Assembly (NCBI GenBank): GCA_036023115.1
Contig: JAYKKT010000080.1
Location: 7,205,501 to 7,269,500, forward strand
Direction: 5' to 3'
Length of the DNA stretch: 64,000 nucleotides
Origin: Brasenia schreberi
Taxonomy: Eukaryota > Streptophyta > Magnoliopsida > Nymphaeales > Cabombaceae
How positions within the stretch are numbered: the first letter of the stretch is position 1; every line of letters starts with the position of its first letter. The notes beneath the pieces are model-generated. The model saw nothing but the letters and a program-made list of their open reading frames with translations, made no database searches and was not told the origin of the DNA. The position numbers were made by a program, and so were the translations under genes. This document shows, piece by piece, positions 24,742-38,385 of the stretch.

Positions 24742-25735
24742 CAAGTGGTAATTAGAATTTTATTTATTTTGAATAGTTGTAGATTAAATTTTAATTGAAA
24801 CGAAAACACATGCACAAATTTGAAAACCTATTTTTCTGCACTCTACACACGTTCGATGAACGAATTTTATTTCAAGACACTCCGAATGTTCTGAAACTTT
24901 GCAATTATAATCTATACACATTAAAACACTTTTAGTAAAATGTTCAAGAATTTTAGGCTTGTAAAATATCACCAATAAAATCAAAGAAGTTTTATTAAAA
25001 TCAGAATAAGTTCTGAAAAACCAGAGATTCCTTCAATTGAGGTTGGGTTATTACCGAATATCTTTGTGCATAGTGAACTAATTTGGTTGAAAATAGTCTT
25101 ATTAGAAATTTGAAATCCATAGCTTTTAAATAAGATCAATTTCATAGAAATTGGAGGTCTGATTATAAAAATACAATAGTTTTTCTAAATCTCTGACTTT
25201 TAACATAGGTCTGTCTTGAGAGTTTGAGTAGGGTATATTTTCAGAATTAATTATACAAATATACAATATATAAAATAAAAATAAAAATATTTTTTGAATC
25301 TGTATATCAAATCTATTTTATGTAAAATTTTTAGAATTTTAAGAGATTCAAAACTATTCCAAAAAATTAGAAACGAGCCTTTGAAAACATAACAAGTTTC
25401 TGTTTTTCAAGACTTGAAATATTTTTAAGTTAAGAACCAAAATCACGATTTTGTAAAGCTTTTGAAATTGTAATTTTGTTTTTGAAAACTTATCGGATCT
25501 CCAACGATTTTCAAAGCATCTAAGCTAACCCTTGAGCATCGGTTAAAGAAGGCCTACAATGAAAAGAATTCACTTGTCCATAATCACTACACGAAGTCAG
25601 AAAATCAACTTTACTAGTTTGAGCAAACTAGCTAGCACGCTCATGCACAGGACGTAGTTCGGCAATTTCATTTCAAATCTTCATATAGATTTCGAAATAA
25701 AAATTCACATCTACAAGAGTCTATGCCAAATGATA
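24742..25735 (+). repeat. 3' part of the Tat-type LTR interrupted at 16966
   Basis: Diverged but colinear with 32030-33037: both contain AAATTTTCAAGAATTTTAGG-like blocks (24940 and 32260), an ATCCATAGCTTT block (25118 and 32431) and, near the end, an ACTAG...GCACGCTC block (25630 and 32945). It continues the LTR whose first part is 16020-16966. It ends near the expected primer-binding site, where the next element begins. Confidence 0.75.
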
Positions 25736-25739
25736 ATAT

Positions 25740-26961
25740 CACAATTCAGGAATCACAAACCAATCAATACACCAAACATTTGGTGTACAAACACATAAGT
25801 CAAGTCAAACTAATAACCAATTAAACAAATAACTAAGGTGTTGTCCTCAAAATTTGGATTCATATTCAAGAAGGTTGTGTCTCTATTTATAGAGCAAGAA
25901 TAGGAGTTTACAACAACAAGAAGGCCCTAGTAGCCTGTTACCTATTACACTTTAACAATATGATCCTAGCTCCACCTTATTGATAATAGAGTGAGAGAAG
26001 TTAGCATTTGGCCCCTATGTATGCCACAATTCAGCAAAGGAAAAACATATACAACTAATTGTTATACCAGCACATTAATAAGGATGACCATTCTAAAAAC
26101 AAATGCCATATTAACAAAGTCACGTGAAATTGTCAGCTTAAAGTAATAATAGTATAAGTAGGTAAGAATAGAATGGCATAGAATCTCATGTAGTGGAATG
26201 TAAAAGGCTAATTGTTGGCGTCAGTGTTGAATGACAGCAAAATATGGAGAGAAGAATTATTTGATTGTATCATGTTCTTTTGTTTTAGCCGACCCCGTCT
26301 AGTATGGGAAAAGGCTTAGTTGTTGTTGTTGTTGTTATCATGTTCTTTTGTTTGGAATATTTTTCCATTAAGTTGATCAGTAGACATTTTGTTTTATGCA
26401 TTTTGCAAGTTCCATGCCCAAATCGTGTATAGAAAAGTCAACACTATATACGTAGCTTATCACCTTGTATTGTAAAGCGGCTCATGTGTCCTTTCATTTC
26501 ACGCATGAGTGCCTAAGCGTGCATATGTGGTTGGTGTGCGTATTTGTCATGCATGTAGTTGCGATTGGCTATGCATGTATATATGCCAGTGTAGGTGTGC
26601 ATAGGCATGCATGCATGATTGTAACAAAGTTATGGAGTGAACATATGAAAATATTGTGATAACCAAAGCATATTTATCATTGTTTGATTAGCAGCAACAT
26701 TACATGCGCAACATTGGAGAAGAAATTCTCTGACTACTGATCAACACTTAGTGGTGTTCTTTGACAACCTCTCTCTTATTAATCTTATGCATGTTAGTCT
26801 CTAGGGCTGAAACTTTGGAGACTTAAATATACACTTATCATGACATATTGCTAATGTGCCATTAATGAAATGAAAATATAAGTGCCTTTAAAAACAAAAC
26901 CAGAGTGATAGTCGACCATAAATGATTATGAACTTTGATTGAACAACCGATCATCTCAACA
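25740..26961 (-). repeat. 3' LTR of the copia element
   Basis: On the minus strand starts TGTTGAGATGATCGG right after the polypurine tract. It has a TATA box at 25884-25891 (TATAAATA on the minus strand) and runs to about 25740. It holds a 50-bp LINE insertion at 26286-26335. The left end is estimated. Confidence 0.65.
26286..26335 (+). mobile_element. Minimal RTE LINE insertion (about 50 bp) with target-site duplication
   Basis: Begins TAGCCGACCCCGTCTAG and ends (TTG)n, identical to the 3' end of the full LINE at 43523-46671, where the same bases are the last codons, the stop and the short 3' UTR. Flanked by the exact 18-mer TATCATGTTCTTTTGTTT at 26268-26285 and 26336-26353. Extreme 5' truncation during target-primed reverse transcription explains it. 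Confidence 0.9.
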
Positions 26962-26975
26962 CCCCTCCCCCAAGT
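26962..26975 (-). other. Polypurine tract of the copia element
   Basis: Minus strand ACTTGGGGGAGGGG next to the TG of the 3' LTR, the common form in plant Ty1/copia elements. Confidence 0.85.
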
Positions 26976-29900
26976 TGGGCTAAAGACACTGCATGCACCC
27001 AACTTATTCATGGTCTTCCATAATATTTTTTTGACATGACTTTAGTCAATATATCCGCCACTTGATCATCTGACCTCACATGAGTTAATTGAAACTGTTT
27101 GTTGAGTATCTTCTCTCGAATAAAATGATAATCCAATTCTATGTGTTTTGTCTTCTCGTGATAAACTGGATTAAATGAAATTTATATGACTGACTTATTA
27201 TCACAATATCCATGGATTGGTAATTGTATCTTTATTATCAAATCTTTAATAAGTGCCTGCAACCATAATCCTTCATAAAAAAACATGAGCTAGTGCTCTA
27301 TATTCATTCTTTGTACTAGATCTAGAAATAACATATTGTTTCTTACTCTTCTATGATACAATATTAACTTTAAACATAGTTAGGTATCCTATAGTAGATT
27401 TTCTATCTTTAGTAAACCTACCCAATCTGTATCTGAGTATACTTCTAACTCTAGATGTTTATGATTAGCATACATTACTCCATATCCTAGAAGATAGTCT
27501 TTTTTAATTATATGAGAATTTGATAGACAACTTCCATATGACATATGGATGGTGTATGCATATATCTACTCACAATACCAATTGCATAAGTGATATCCAG
27601 TTTGGTAATAGTTAGATATATTAGTTTTTCCGCCAATTTTTGATATCTACCAACATCTTCATACCTTTTTGTCCTCATTATGAGATAATTTCTTATTCAT
27701 TTCCTTTGGTACATCACACAACTTAGAATCAGTTATTCCAGTGTCCTTTAACATATCTAATGTATATTTTCTCTTAGTTAGAAATGTACTTTTGTTTGAA
27801 TAAAGAACTTTAATACTCAGAAAGTAGTGGAGTTTTTAAAAGTCTTTCAGTTCAAATAATGTGTGGAGTTGTTTTTCAGCTCTTCAATTTCTTCAACATT
27901 ATCACTTGTGATTATAGTATCATCAACATATACCACAAGGATAGAAATACCTTTACCATACTGTACAAATAATTTATGATCATTTTTACTCTATGAGTAG
28001 AAGACTTATAACCCCTTCAATGAATCTCTCAAATTAGGTTCTAGGAGATTATTTCAATCCATATAAAGCTTTCTTTAATTTAGACACCTTCGATGTTACC
28101 TTCTTCTTTCTTAGTCTCGAAGGCAACTCCATATATATCTCTTATGTTAGGCTTCCCTACAAAAAATCATTTTTCACGTCTAAATTGTCATAGTTTCCAA
28201 TTTTTGTTAGTTGTCATATTGATAAGTGATGATTACCCTGACAATATTAAGTTTTGCTATTTGTGCAAAAATCTCAGTATAGTCCAAACCTAGACTTGAT
28301 TATAGCCCTTTACTACCAATCTTGCTTTGTATCTGTCGATGCTTCTATCTGCCTTTACCTTAATGGTGTATACCCATTTACAATCTATTGTCTTTCTTCT
28401 TGCTGGTAAGTCTACTATATCCCATGTATGATTCCTTTTTAATGCATCAAGTACTTACTTCATAGCTAGTTGCCACTCAACATATTTATTAGCATCCTCA
28501 AAATTAGGTGGAACTTAAATAGAATTCATATTTGTAAGAAAACATTTATAACTAGATAGATGTATTTTCAAGAGAAATATACTTATTGGATAAGTACATG
28601 TTTTCTAATAGGTAAGTTCAAATCATACTCTTCCTGAGGAGGGTGTACCTTATTCAGTCGTGGTAGTCTCTTCCATCAGTAGTACTATTCTTCTCTCTCC
28701 TATCACGTATGTCTTTACCTTTGTTTCTGGTTTGCTATCCATCTCGCTTTTCTTCATGTGATCTTCATATTCTTCTTCACTATAGCAGTCTGGGCTTATT
28801 GGTATGACCTGTCATGGTTCTTCAACGACTTTTTATTCTCCCCTTCAATTTCATAGTAAAACCTAGACTCATGAAAAGATATATCCATATTAGTGTAGAA
28901 TTTCTTATTGCATGGATCATAACAATATCCCTTTTGGATTGGAGTGTATTCAACAATACACACTTAACAATGGAATCTAATTTATCTCTCATTTGAGAAT
29001 GAATATTCACATAGTAAACACACCCAAATAATAGAGATTTGCTATCTAGGATAGTGGATGGAGCTACTATAAGGACTGCCTCCCCCATAGGTATTTAGGT
29101 GAATAAGAAAGAACCCAAGGCTAGGACTCTTGCAACTTCTAAAATATGTTTGTTCTTTCTTTCAGCCATCATATTTTGTTAAGGAGAATTTGTGCATATG
29201 GTTTGATGAATAATTCCTTTACTCTTCAAATAATTTTTTAAGCAAACTTAATTAGACAATGATGATTGAAAACTTCGATTACCTTTCGTCAAATCCTCTA
29301 ATATGTCTGGGGATACATAGATTTCTGATTTTCAGCGCTGATATATAAACTGATATTTATTGGAAAAATTCTTAACTACTAGCCTCTAAAATTTTGCCTC
29401 CAAATAAACAAGTGTCAATCATGCCAAATTAACACGTTTAATTTCATAAATCAAAATGAACTAACTCATCTAAACGCATTAATAGGATCTTCATAAGTTC
29501 CCTTGTTAATCAGTCTTCCATGAAGTTTGGCTGACAAAAAGCACTACAACAACTGTTCCCACTGGGTCGTCCTCACTGTCAAGATGCCTTCGACAAATGT
29601 TGAAATGTCATTTTAGCCAACACTAATGCAAAACCAGTATTTATTCTTTGATTAGACATTTTAGATAACTTTCCCTTTGTTAGAGCTTGATGCGACACAT
29701 TACAACCTTTGATGTCGAGTCCAAATGTCTGATTTCCACTACGCTTAATACCACGACCAATCGTACCTTTGTTTTGGATGTCCTACGTTCAAAGGTTTTT
29801 CCATCTTTAAGTCCTGTAACACATAACCATAAGACATAAAAGTTATTGAGCATCTTAAATTTCTCACCAAAGAACTGACATATAATAGATTCACTAGAAT

Positions 29901-30639
29901 ATTAGGTACATGTAAAACTGATATGATAGTTTCAAACATTAATTTCAACTTTCCTTTTCTAGCCGTTGGAATATAAGAATCATATGCTAGTCAAACTAAT
30001 TCATTTGTAGATAGTTTTCATATTCATAAATGCCATGACTACTCCCTACCATATCGTCTAAAGCTCCTGAATCAATTATCCATACACGAAATTTAGGAAA
30101 AATGTGTTATCGAATTCGTAGTTGGAGTGCCTTTCTCATGAAATTCTCACAACAACTGATTCATGATGCTTAGTTGATGTGCTTGTCATGTTATTGAGTC
30201 AACTCTCTATTCTTTACAATATTTTCATGACAAGAAGGCATCGCCACATGGGAGCGACCCGCTTATGCCTTCATCCCCTTCTTCAATTTTTTTCTGAAGT
30301 ACTTGCAACATAAGCTTTATTTTTAAATTGATACCAATAATATCTCAACATTGTTCTATTGTATGCCTGCTCTTTCCATAGTAAGCGTGTTTCAGCTTGT
30401 CCTTTTCTTAACATACCTTATCATCTTTCTCTTATGGTAGGGTATCCTCTACTTCTTCCACTTTCTGGAGTTCCTCTACCAGCAAATGTTGTTTGTCACT
30501 ATTATATGAATATAATTTTCAAGATTTTTCTATCTTTTTGTCTAATCAACAAAAAATTTACAGTATTCAGGGATGGTAGGTCTTCGCTACTGAGTATACT
30601 ATTTTTTTCATTATCATATTCAGACGATACCATTAAAGT

Positions 30640-30812
30640 TGGGCAGTTAATTACCATGTACAAAAGATGTTTGTAACAAAAATGAAGATGTTGAGATGGA
30701 TGAGTGGTCATACAAGAAAATATCGTATACATAATGAGGTTATTAGAAACAAATTAAGAGTGACACCAATAGTGGACAAAATAAGAGAATATTGTTTAAG
30801 ATAGTTTGGTAG
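30640..30812 (+). pseudogene. Internal fragment of an RTE LINE reverse-transcriptase ORF
   Basis: Plus-strand frame reads [28 protein letters not shown] and IRNKL, matching the C-terminal region of the full LINE ORF (coded near 43760-43930 on the minus strand). It has a stop after REYCLR. It is older and more diverged than the 26286 copy and is not a simple 3' end, so it was cut by later events. Confidence 0.85.
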
Positions 30813-30819
30813 AAATGTA

Positions 30820-33038
30820 AACAACCTAAATAATTTTTTCTGAAAACACTCTCAGTTTCGAAAACCAGCTTGTTTTAAAACCTCTACTTTAAAATGAGAA
30901 TTTTAAATCTTTGAAATAAAGATTTTTAAAGATAAAGAGGTTCAAGTTAAAGCTGAAGGGATAAGGCCTAGAGGATATTAACAAATCATGCGAAGATCAA
31001 GGCAACGGTTGGAGCCCGCTTTAAGCCGGGATCGAGTTCGCGAAGTCAAACCGTGGAGCAAGGAAGTGGACCATGTCGAGTCAAGGCGCGTCTTCATCAA
31101 AGATCAAGTCAAGTGGATAGCCTCACCAATCTAACCCTAGTTGAACGTGACTAATACCTAGACTTGATTCACCTAAGCTAAATATGACTCATGGCCTAGT
31201 TCGAATCAAATGACTAAACTCGACCGAGTTGGAGTTAGCTTAGCCATTTCCACCCTACATCCCTTAGCTAAACAACAGTTGAAACTCCATACTTAGACTT
31301 GATCAAATGGGACGAGCCACAAAGGGAGCAAACACCAAGTTGAAGGTAGCCGGTTGTACTTGGAGGCATCTAGCGCCTAGCCTACCATAGCTACGTGCAT
31401 ATGGTTTGAACCAAGAACCAACCCACATGGGGTTGGTCCATCTTTGACCAAGAGGGACCACACATCCACGTGAAGAACCAAGCCTTGGGGCTAGGTTTGG
31501 ATCAAGGAGGACCCGCCCTAAGGAAGGGCCTAGAAGAGGCTCCCCTTAGCCTATAAATAAAAGCTAGGGGGTGACCAAATCATCTTGGAGAGTGGTTGCA
31601 TCTTGGAGTCTTAAGAGCTTCGAGCCTTGAAGTGTTGCACCTTGGGAGTCTCATGAGTTGCTAGGGAAGGTCTTAGAGAGGGGAAGAGAGTGTAGAAGAT
31701 ACGCAAAGTGCTACAAAAGTTAGAATGTGGAAGTGAGATCAATAAAGAGTAAAAAGAGGAGAAGGTGGGAGCCGTGCACTACCATTGGGGGCCAATCCTT
31801 GGAGAAATCGTATAAGTATTCCTCCTCTTTTGTTCATCTCTCTCTTCTTCATATTCAATTCAAAAGGGGTTGTATTAATGAAGCTTTGTCTCTCCCCATG
31901 ATATAATAAGAAGTAGATGTGTTGAAATTTTATATTCTTGCTTGTGCACTCTAATTGTTTGTATACTTGATTCTACCTCTCTATATGTTATACAAGTCTT
32001 ATAACTTCTAAACCCCTCTATCCTTAAGGTAATCAATATATTTTCATTCCTTTCCCTTCAGTAATTTACTTTGGAACGTTCTGTTGTTGCAATTTAAATT
32101 TGGGTGAGTTTTGCATCACATATATTGTAAAAACTAGAAAATCTAATTTCAGTATTCCCGCATATATTCATTTCTTTATTTTTCATTACTGAAATGTTGC
32201 TCCAATTATTCTGAAATTTGGCACATTGTATCTACACACACAATCCAACTTATAATAAAATTTTCAAGAATTTTAGGGTCATGCAACCACATATTAAAAG
32301 TTGTGTAAGATTAGGAAAATTTCACAAGTAATCTGTCAAAACTATTTTTCTATAATAAAGCCTGGGTAATCATCCAATAACTTTATCTATAGTTGTCAAA
32401 ATTTAGTAAAACTTAGTTAATTAGAAATCTGATATCCATAGCTTTCCAACAAGACTAAGTGCATTAAATTCGAAGCTCTGAAAACTGCGATACAAACTTA
32501 TCTTTGGGTCTTTGTATTTTTGTGACAAAATAGTTTTGGGTGTCTAAGTAGTGACTCTTTCTTGATTTAATTTTGCATCATATCAGTCCAAATTTTTTTT
32601 AAAAAAAAGTTAGAATCTTCACATTCCAGGCTATTTCCTCTAAAATTTTCATGAATTTTGGAGATAGCTAAGTCACCCAAAAAAATTTGGGAAATAAGCT
32701 GTGAAAATAAGACCAGTTTCTATTTATCAAAACTTGCTGATTTTTAAATTTGAAACCAAAGTGCACGAATTTGTTCTTGTCAACACCTTATTTTTCACTT
32801 GGATTTGAATATTAACCTACACATTTGAAATCCTCAAAACGCTTAGGCTGACCTTTGAACATCGATTCAAGAAAGCCTAAAGCGAAAAGATCCCGCTTAG
32901 CTACAATCGCCAAGTTGGATTTAAAACTTTGCTAGTTTTTGGAAACTAGTTGGCACGCTCGCGCAACAAAGTAGTGTTGAAAAGTTTTTTTCAAGTCTCT
33001 ACATAGGCTTGGAGTAAAATTTTTACATCTACAGAATT
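30820..33038 (+). repeat. Tat-type LTR, intact copy
   Basis: About 2.2 kb ending just before a primer-binding-type sequence at 33039-33055. It has a TATA box at 31552-31560, GA-rich transcribed-type sequence after it, and a 1-kb 3' half homologous to 24742-25735. No second LTR of this element is present in the window. The left edge is estimated from the end of the LINE scrap. Confidence 0.65.
31552..31560 (+). promoter_or_regulatory. TATA box of the Tat-type LTR
   Basis: TATAAATAA in CCTATAAATAAAAGC, about 1.5 kb before the LTR end. It supports plus orientation. Confidence 0.6.
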
Positions 33039-34320
33039 TGCACGCCCGATGGGACTCAAGTCTTTTAGGATTTCAAATGTAGGTGATTTTTCAAACTCTA
33101 ATTTTTCAAAACTTTGGTGTTAATACCTCTCTTGTGTATGGGTTAATTTTTCTTCAAAAACAATGTCAAGTTCATATGATTCCTTTGAAAACAAGCCAAG
33201 GAAAACCTCATCACATTTCCCAAATTGGTTTTCCAAAAGCTCAAAGAAATCCTCTAAAACCTGAGATGAAGAGCTTGCATCTTTTAGAGAAAGAGCAAGG
33301 CAACTTAAAAGAGAAATAATGAAGGAAATGAAAAAAAAAAAATCATTGCCCTAAGCCAAAAGGCCAAGGCACATCATTCCTTTGAAAAATCATCTTGGGT
33401 ACTCGAAAAACCAAATGGGGCCCAAAATCTGATGAAGGAAATGAGGTTACAAATACAGCAAGTGTTGAGATTCAAGCATCTAACCTTGTCAATCATCCCA
33501 GCACTCCTTTTTCCATCTAAAAACCAAAAAAAGTTTTTTACGTTTGGAAAGATTAAAAAGAATTGGAAAATCTTCAAAAATAAAAAATATTTAAAAAAAA
33601 AATTGAAATTCCAAAAGTTGAAGGTGAAGTCCACATTTCTAGGCACATAAACAGAGTGGGGCATGAGGATCACTTTACCCAAGTCACTCCAAATGTTTCA
33701 CAAACATTTGCTTTGATGGGTTCCAATCCCTTGAGCATCACCTCACATATTTCACAAAACAAAAGGAAGAATGAGTGTTGCACACACATAGGCTTGGAAG
33801 ATGAAATCCAAGACCTCACAAAGCAATGGGAGCTCGAAGCCGTGCATGAGCTAGAGTAACCTCATGATGCCTACAAGAATGCTTGCTCTCACCATGAAAA
33901 AGTAGACAAGCTTGAAAAAGGTATTTCTGAAACTCATTCCCCCACAAACTCCCTACTCGATCCTCCCCTTCTTAATGTAGGATCGATAAGTCATTCATAT
34001 ACATTGGATGCATCGAATTACACTCATGCACCCACATACGCACAAAATGTGCCCAAGAATATGGATTTTTAAGGTGCGTCGAATGTCTCGAGCCAAGAAA
34101 AAATTTTCAAAAAGAAAAACAAGATCAAAATAAAGTTCAAAATATGATAGACATGGTTACTCCTAAGGCATGCATCAACATCCTAGATATACCTAACTCT
34201 ACCATGTATAAACAAGTATCCTTGAGCCTAGGTTTGCAACATCCGATTGGACTCAAGAAATTGAGGTCTCTTAAAACAGTTAATCCTTAAAAAAAATGGA
34301 GTTAGACAGAAAGTGTTTGA
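33039..34320 (+). mobile_element. Primer-binding site, leader and gag-like remnant of a Tat-type element
   Basis: TGCACGCCCGATGGGAC (33039-33055) has the GCACGCCC-TGGGAC form often seen after Tat LTRs; I do not name the tRNA. It is followed by broken frames 33083-33319, 33432-33650 (Lys-rich, KKNWKIFKNKKYLKKK) and 33656-33859. The sequence is cut at 34328 by the second copia element. No pol domain follows. Confidence 0.55.
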
Positions 34321-34327
34321 AAAAAAA

Positions 34328-35223
34328 CGTAGAAATAGATGCACGAGAAATTAATATAATAAATATGGCACAATCAATAACCGTCATATATCTAAAGTAA
34401 GTCAAACAAATTGTACGAAAAACATAAGTAAAGAGTAACCAGAAAAGAAAATTTATGTGTGTGAGTCATCCTTGGTCTTAAGAAAATAACATTATAAAGT
34501 ATTTAAAGGTATAAACGCTTTCTTTCTAGGTTTAAAATGCTTATACAACTCAAAGTCACGTACGTAACTTGCTTTGAGTCGACTTCGATCATGCTTCAAT
34601 CAATTTTGGTCAAAGAAGAAGGATGACATGGAACACTCACCACAGGTTGAAAGACACCACGATCAAAAGGAGATGTTGAGAGTAGAGACGGAAGAGAGTA
34701 GGAGATATTGAGAGTAGAGACGGAAGAGAGTATTTAATCACATAAGTATGGATTAGGGAGTTCTAATTTCTTATTTATAGATTGCGTGATTGATCACGAA
34801 TCTCAAATCTAATCCAACCAATACACCTCTTCTTTCCATAATCGTTCTCGCATAAACACTTTTGATTGTTAGATCTTTTTCGTACAAAAAGATGGATTAA
34901 ATATACAAAAAGCTAGAGCAAAGATAATTTCTAAACTTAAGCCCCAAGTTAAGTCTTGCCCCTGCGTGTGGGTTAACATGTCTTTCCCAAGCTCTTTGAA
35001 CTAAGGTTCATGAGCTATAAATTATATAAAAGGACATGTGGGTTTCTCTAATTTTTCAATATGAAACTAAACTATTTTTACATGCACAAGTCCCTCATAT
35101 GTGATTTTTTATACTTTAAAACTTTTACGTATATCTATAATACTTCAATTGAATATTTAAGGATATTAAATATGAATTAAATGTTATTAATGCACGTAAG
35201 CTTAATTAACATTAAATCCAACA
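34328..35223 (-). repeat. Left (3') LTR of the second copia element
   Basis: Starts at CGTAGAAATA and ends ...ATTAAATCCAACA, so the minus strand starts TGTTGG. Colinear with 40074-40901. It contains an extra 32-bp tandem duplication (34671-34735) that the other LTR lacks. Confidence 0.75.
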
Positions 35224-38118
35224 ATCCTCTATAAAATCTTGAAGTGTAAAGTAATATTATGCTTTCAATAATGATACATTTTAGTTTAAATTGTTACTTG
35301 AGTTATCCAATATTATTCATACAGGAACTAGGTGAATATACGTCTTGAACCGAAACCTTGGAGGTAAAAGTGTTTATTGGTAACATCATAATAAAATGTT
35401 ATAACGTGATCTTTAGGGGTGATGCATTTATAGTTGTGCATTCATATCTTGTATCATAATTGACTTTAGGGAACAACTCAATTCTCCTATTGTACTACTA
35501 GAATTCTGTTTTAGAACTTAATTTTATTCATAAAATAATCTCTTGCTAAACTTGCATTTGATCCCATTCAAAGAATAATTTCTTACTAAACTTGTAATCA
35601 TAACACTTAGGTTTAAAGGGGACGAACATGGAGATACTGATAGTATCTCATAATATAAAGTGTCATCTTATTCATTCAACAACTTATTACTATCATATTG
35701 AACCTAGTTCATTCAATTTTTACTCAGTTAGGTTGGGTTGTCATTGCTTATGAATAAATTGTAGGTTTTAGTCCATCTCCAACGTAGTTTTCTTAACTAA
35801 AAATATTGTTAGGCCCTTAATTAAATGATCAATTGTATTATCTTTAGATCCAACAAAATCTACAGTCATGATCCTATCATATATAAGAGTCATTACATAC
35901 TTTATTCTGACTTAGATGTATCTATGTTGCTTTTAGTTTTATTTGAAACTACTTATCTCATTAATGATAGTTATGCTATTACAATGTACTGCATGAAGCA
36001 ATTTCTTTATCATGGGTAAATTGGATATAAGTCCTTTCAATTCGGTTTCATTCACAGCACACAATTTTGTATCTAAGGTATAACAAGCCAAAATAGTTTG
36101 TTTATTTGATTTCTAGGTTACGTCACCACTCACAAGAAACACATTTTCAGTAAACCTATTACTCCCATAGTTCTTTGCTATCAAACTATCATCACATAAT
36201 GAAGTACTTTGTCTAGAGCTTTCTAATGAGTTCTATTTAGACAACTGATATATCTACTCAACTTACACACAACAAAAATAATATCTTTTTGTGTACACTT
36301 GGTTAGATAAATCAAACTACCAATGAGAATATCGTAATTGGGACACATGAATATCACTTTTATTCTTTTGCAAAGTCTTAGATGATTCATATGAAATCTT
36401 AATAGGTCTATAGTTTGTATATCAAAATTTCTTTAAAACTTTCTTAATATAGTAAGATCGAGAGATTATTATACCATTAGTAGATCTTGTGATTAAGCTC
36501 TAAAATTATATCAGCAATACCCATATATTTCATCTCAAACTTACAACATAAGAACGTCATAGTCTCATCTCCTATTCTCATATTAGAACCAAACAATAAT
36601 ATATCATTTAAATAAAAGCAAAGAATAATTAATGTATTATTCACTGACTTACAACATACACACTTATCGTAATCATTAAAAACAAAACTAAAAGATTATA
36701 TCACACAATCAAATTTTTTATGACATTATTTAAAGGCTTGTTTCAAACCATATAATGATTAAACAAGCTTACAACCTTAAACTCATTTTCACGAGTTATA
36801 AATCTCTTTAGATGTTCCATATAAATTTGCTCATGGAGGTCACCATATAAGAAAACAATCTTCACATCCATTTGATTGATTTTGAGGTTATATTATGGAT
36901 GATAATGCTATAAGCATGCGAATGGTAATCATCCAAGAAACTATATAATAAATATTGAAGTAATAATTCTTTCTTTTTGTGTGTATTTCTTAAAAACTAA
37001 CTTAGCCTTTTACTTATTGATTATTCCGTTTGTACTTAACTTTTTTTAAAAATTCACTTGTAACCCGCAATAGAACAATTAGGAAGCAAATCCACCAATT
37101 CCTAAGTATTATTTAGAGAATTGATAGATTTCATCGTTAAAGACTTTTTTTTCAAAACTTAACCTCGGGTGAGATCATAGCATGTTGGAAGGTGATAGGA
37201 CCATCTTTTATAATAAAAGAAACAAAATTACTTCTAAAATCCTTTGATATCCTATGTCATTTACTTCTTAGTTCAATTATTTTCTCAGTCATATGGTCTA
37301 CAAACAACACAATAAATATTACCTCACACATTTATCATTAATGAAACCAGTAATAGGGTCAAGATCTTTAGAAGATACATTTTAGAGAACTCCAATTTTC
37401 ATATTAAATATATTGTTAAAGAATGTAACATTACGGAGCTCAATTATTGTATTGACATCTACGCCAGATATATCATATCTAATGACATATCTAATGATCA
37501 AGAATTTGTATGCATAACACATCTCCACGTAACCTAGAAATATAACATCAGTTGTTTCAGGTTCTAATTTCTTTTTATTTTTCAGTGATGACTACTTTCG
37601 TAAGACATCTCTATATTTTCAAATATTTGAGATTGTTCTTTCGATCCTTTCAAATCTTAAAGCGACTACTTTTCTTATACTTCTTCCGAACTCTATTCAG
37701 AAAAGTCAAATTCAAAGCTTTTACCCACATATAAATAGGTAACCTAGAACTTTGATGTAAAATATTAACCGTATTACATAAAGTTGTATTTTTCCGTTCA
37801 GCTATCCTATTGGACTAAGAAGATTATAGAGCAGTAACCCCATGAATAATATTGTTGTTTTGACAATATTCTTGAAAAAAATTTGAGTTATACTCTCCTC
37901 TCTTATCAAACCTTAATCGTTTAAGTATCTTGCTTGTTTTAGTTTTGTGCTTCATTTATAAATATTTGAGACTTTTTAAACTTTCATCTTTACTTTTAAG
38001 GAAGTAAATATAACAATATATATCATAATCATCAATAAACATAATAAAATATCTTTTGTTATCCCTATTTCATTATTTCATTGATTTCACAAATATCAGT
38101 GTGCACTAAATCCAAAAT

Positions 38119-38385
38119 TTTGGATTTATTATTAATCGAATAAAAATGTTTCCTATGTTGTTTCACTTGTACACATATAACATGTTTAAATTTTCTATTC
38201 ATGATAGTATTAGGGATGACTATCATGCATAAGGTTTAAATTCATCATTCTTTTTGGATTTATTATCAATCGAATGAAAATGTTTCCTATGTTGTTTCAC
38301 TTTTACACATATAACACGTTTGTATTTTCTATTCATGATAGTATTAGAGATAAGGTTTAAATTTATCATTCTTTTCATTAAATTA
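38119..38385. repeat. 134-bp direct duplication inside the second copia element
   Basis: Units 38119-38252 and 38253-38385 both start TTTTGGATTTATTAT and share ATGTTTCCTATGTTGTTTCA and CTATTCATGATAGTATTAG. Differences between the units are scattered. Confidence 0.8.

Larger units (their letters stand above)
25740..30600 (-). mobile_element. Ty1/copia retrotransposon, degenerate, 5' side truncated
   Basis: Minus-strand order: gag remnant with a damaged zinc knuckle (about 30260-30520), pre-integrase segment (29745-29948, SVLHVPNILVNLLYVSSL), integrase C-terminus (28822-29088, LLFGCVYYVNIHSQMRDKLD), RT (about 27500-28330, VGRYQKLAEKLIYLTI), RNase H (about 27010-27460, NPVYHEKTKHIELDYHFIRE), polypurine tract and 3' LTR. 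Many stops. The 5' LTR is not found; the right side is replaced by a LINE scrap and a Tat LTR. Confidence 0.8.
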
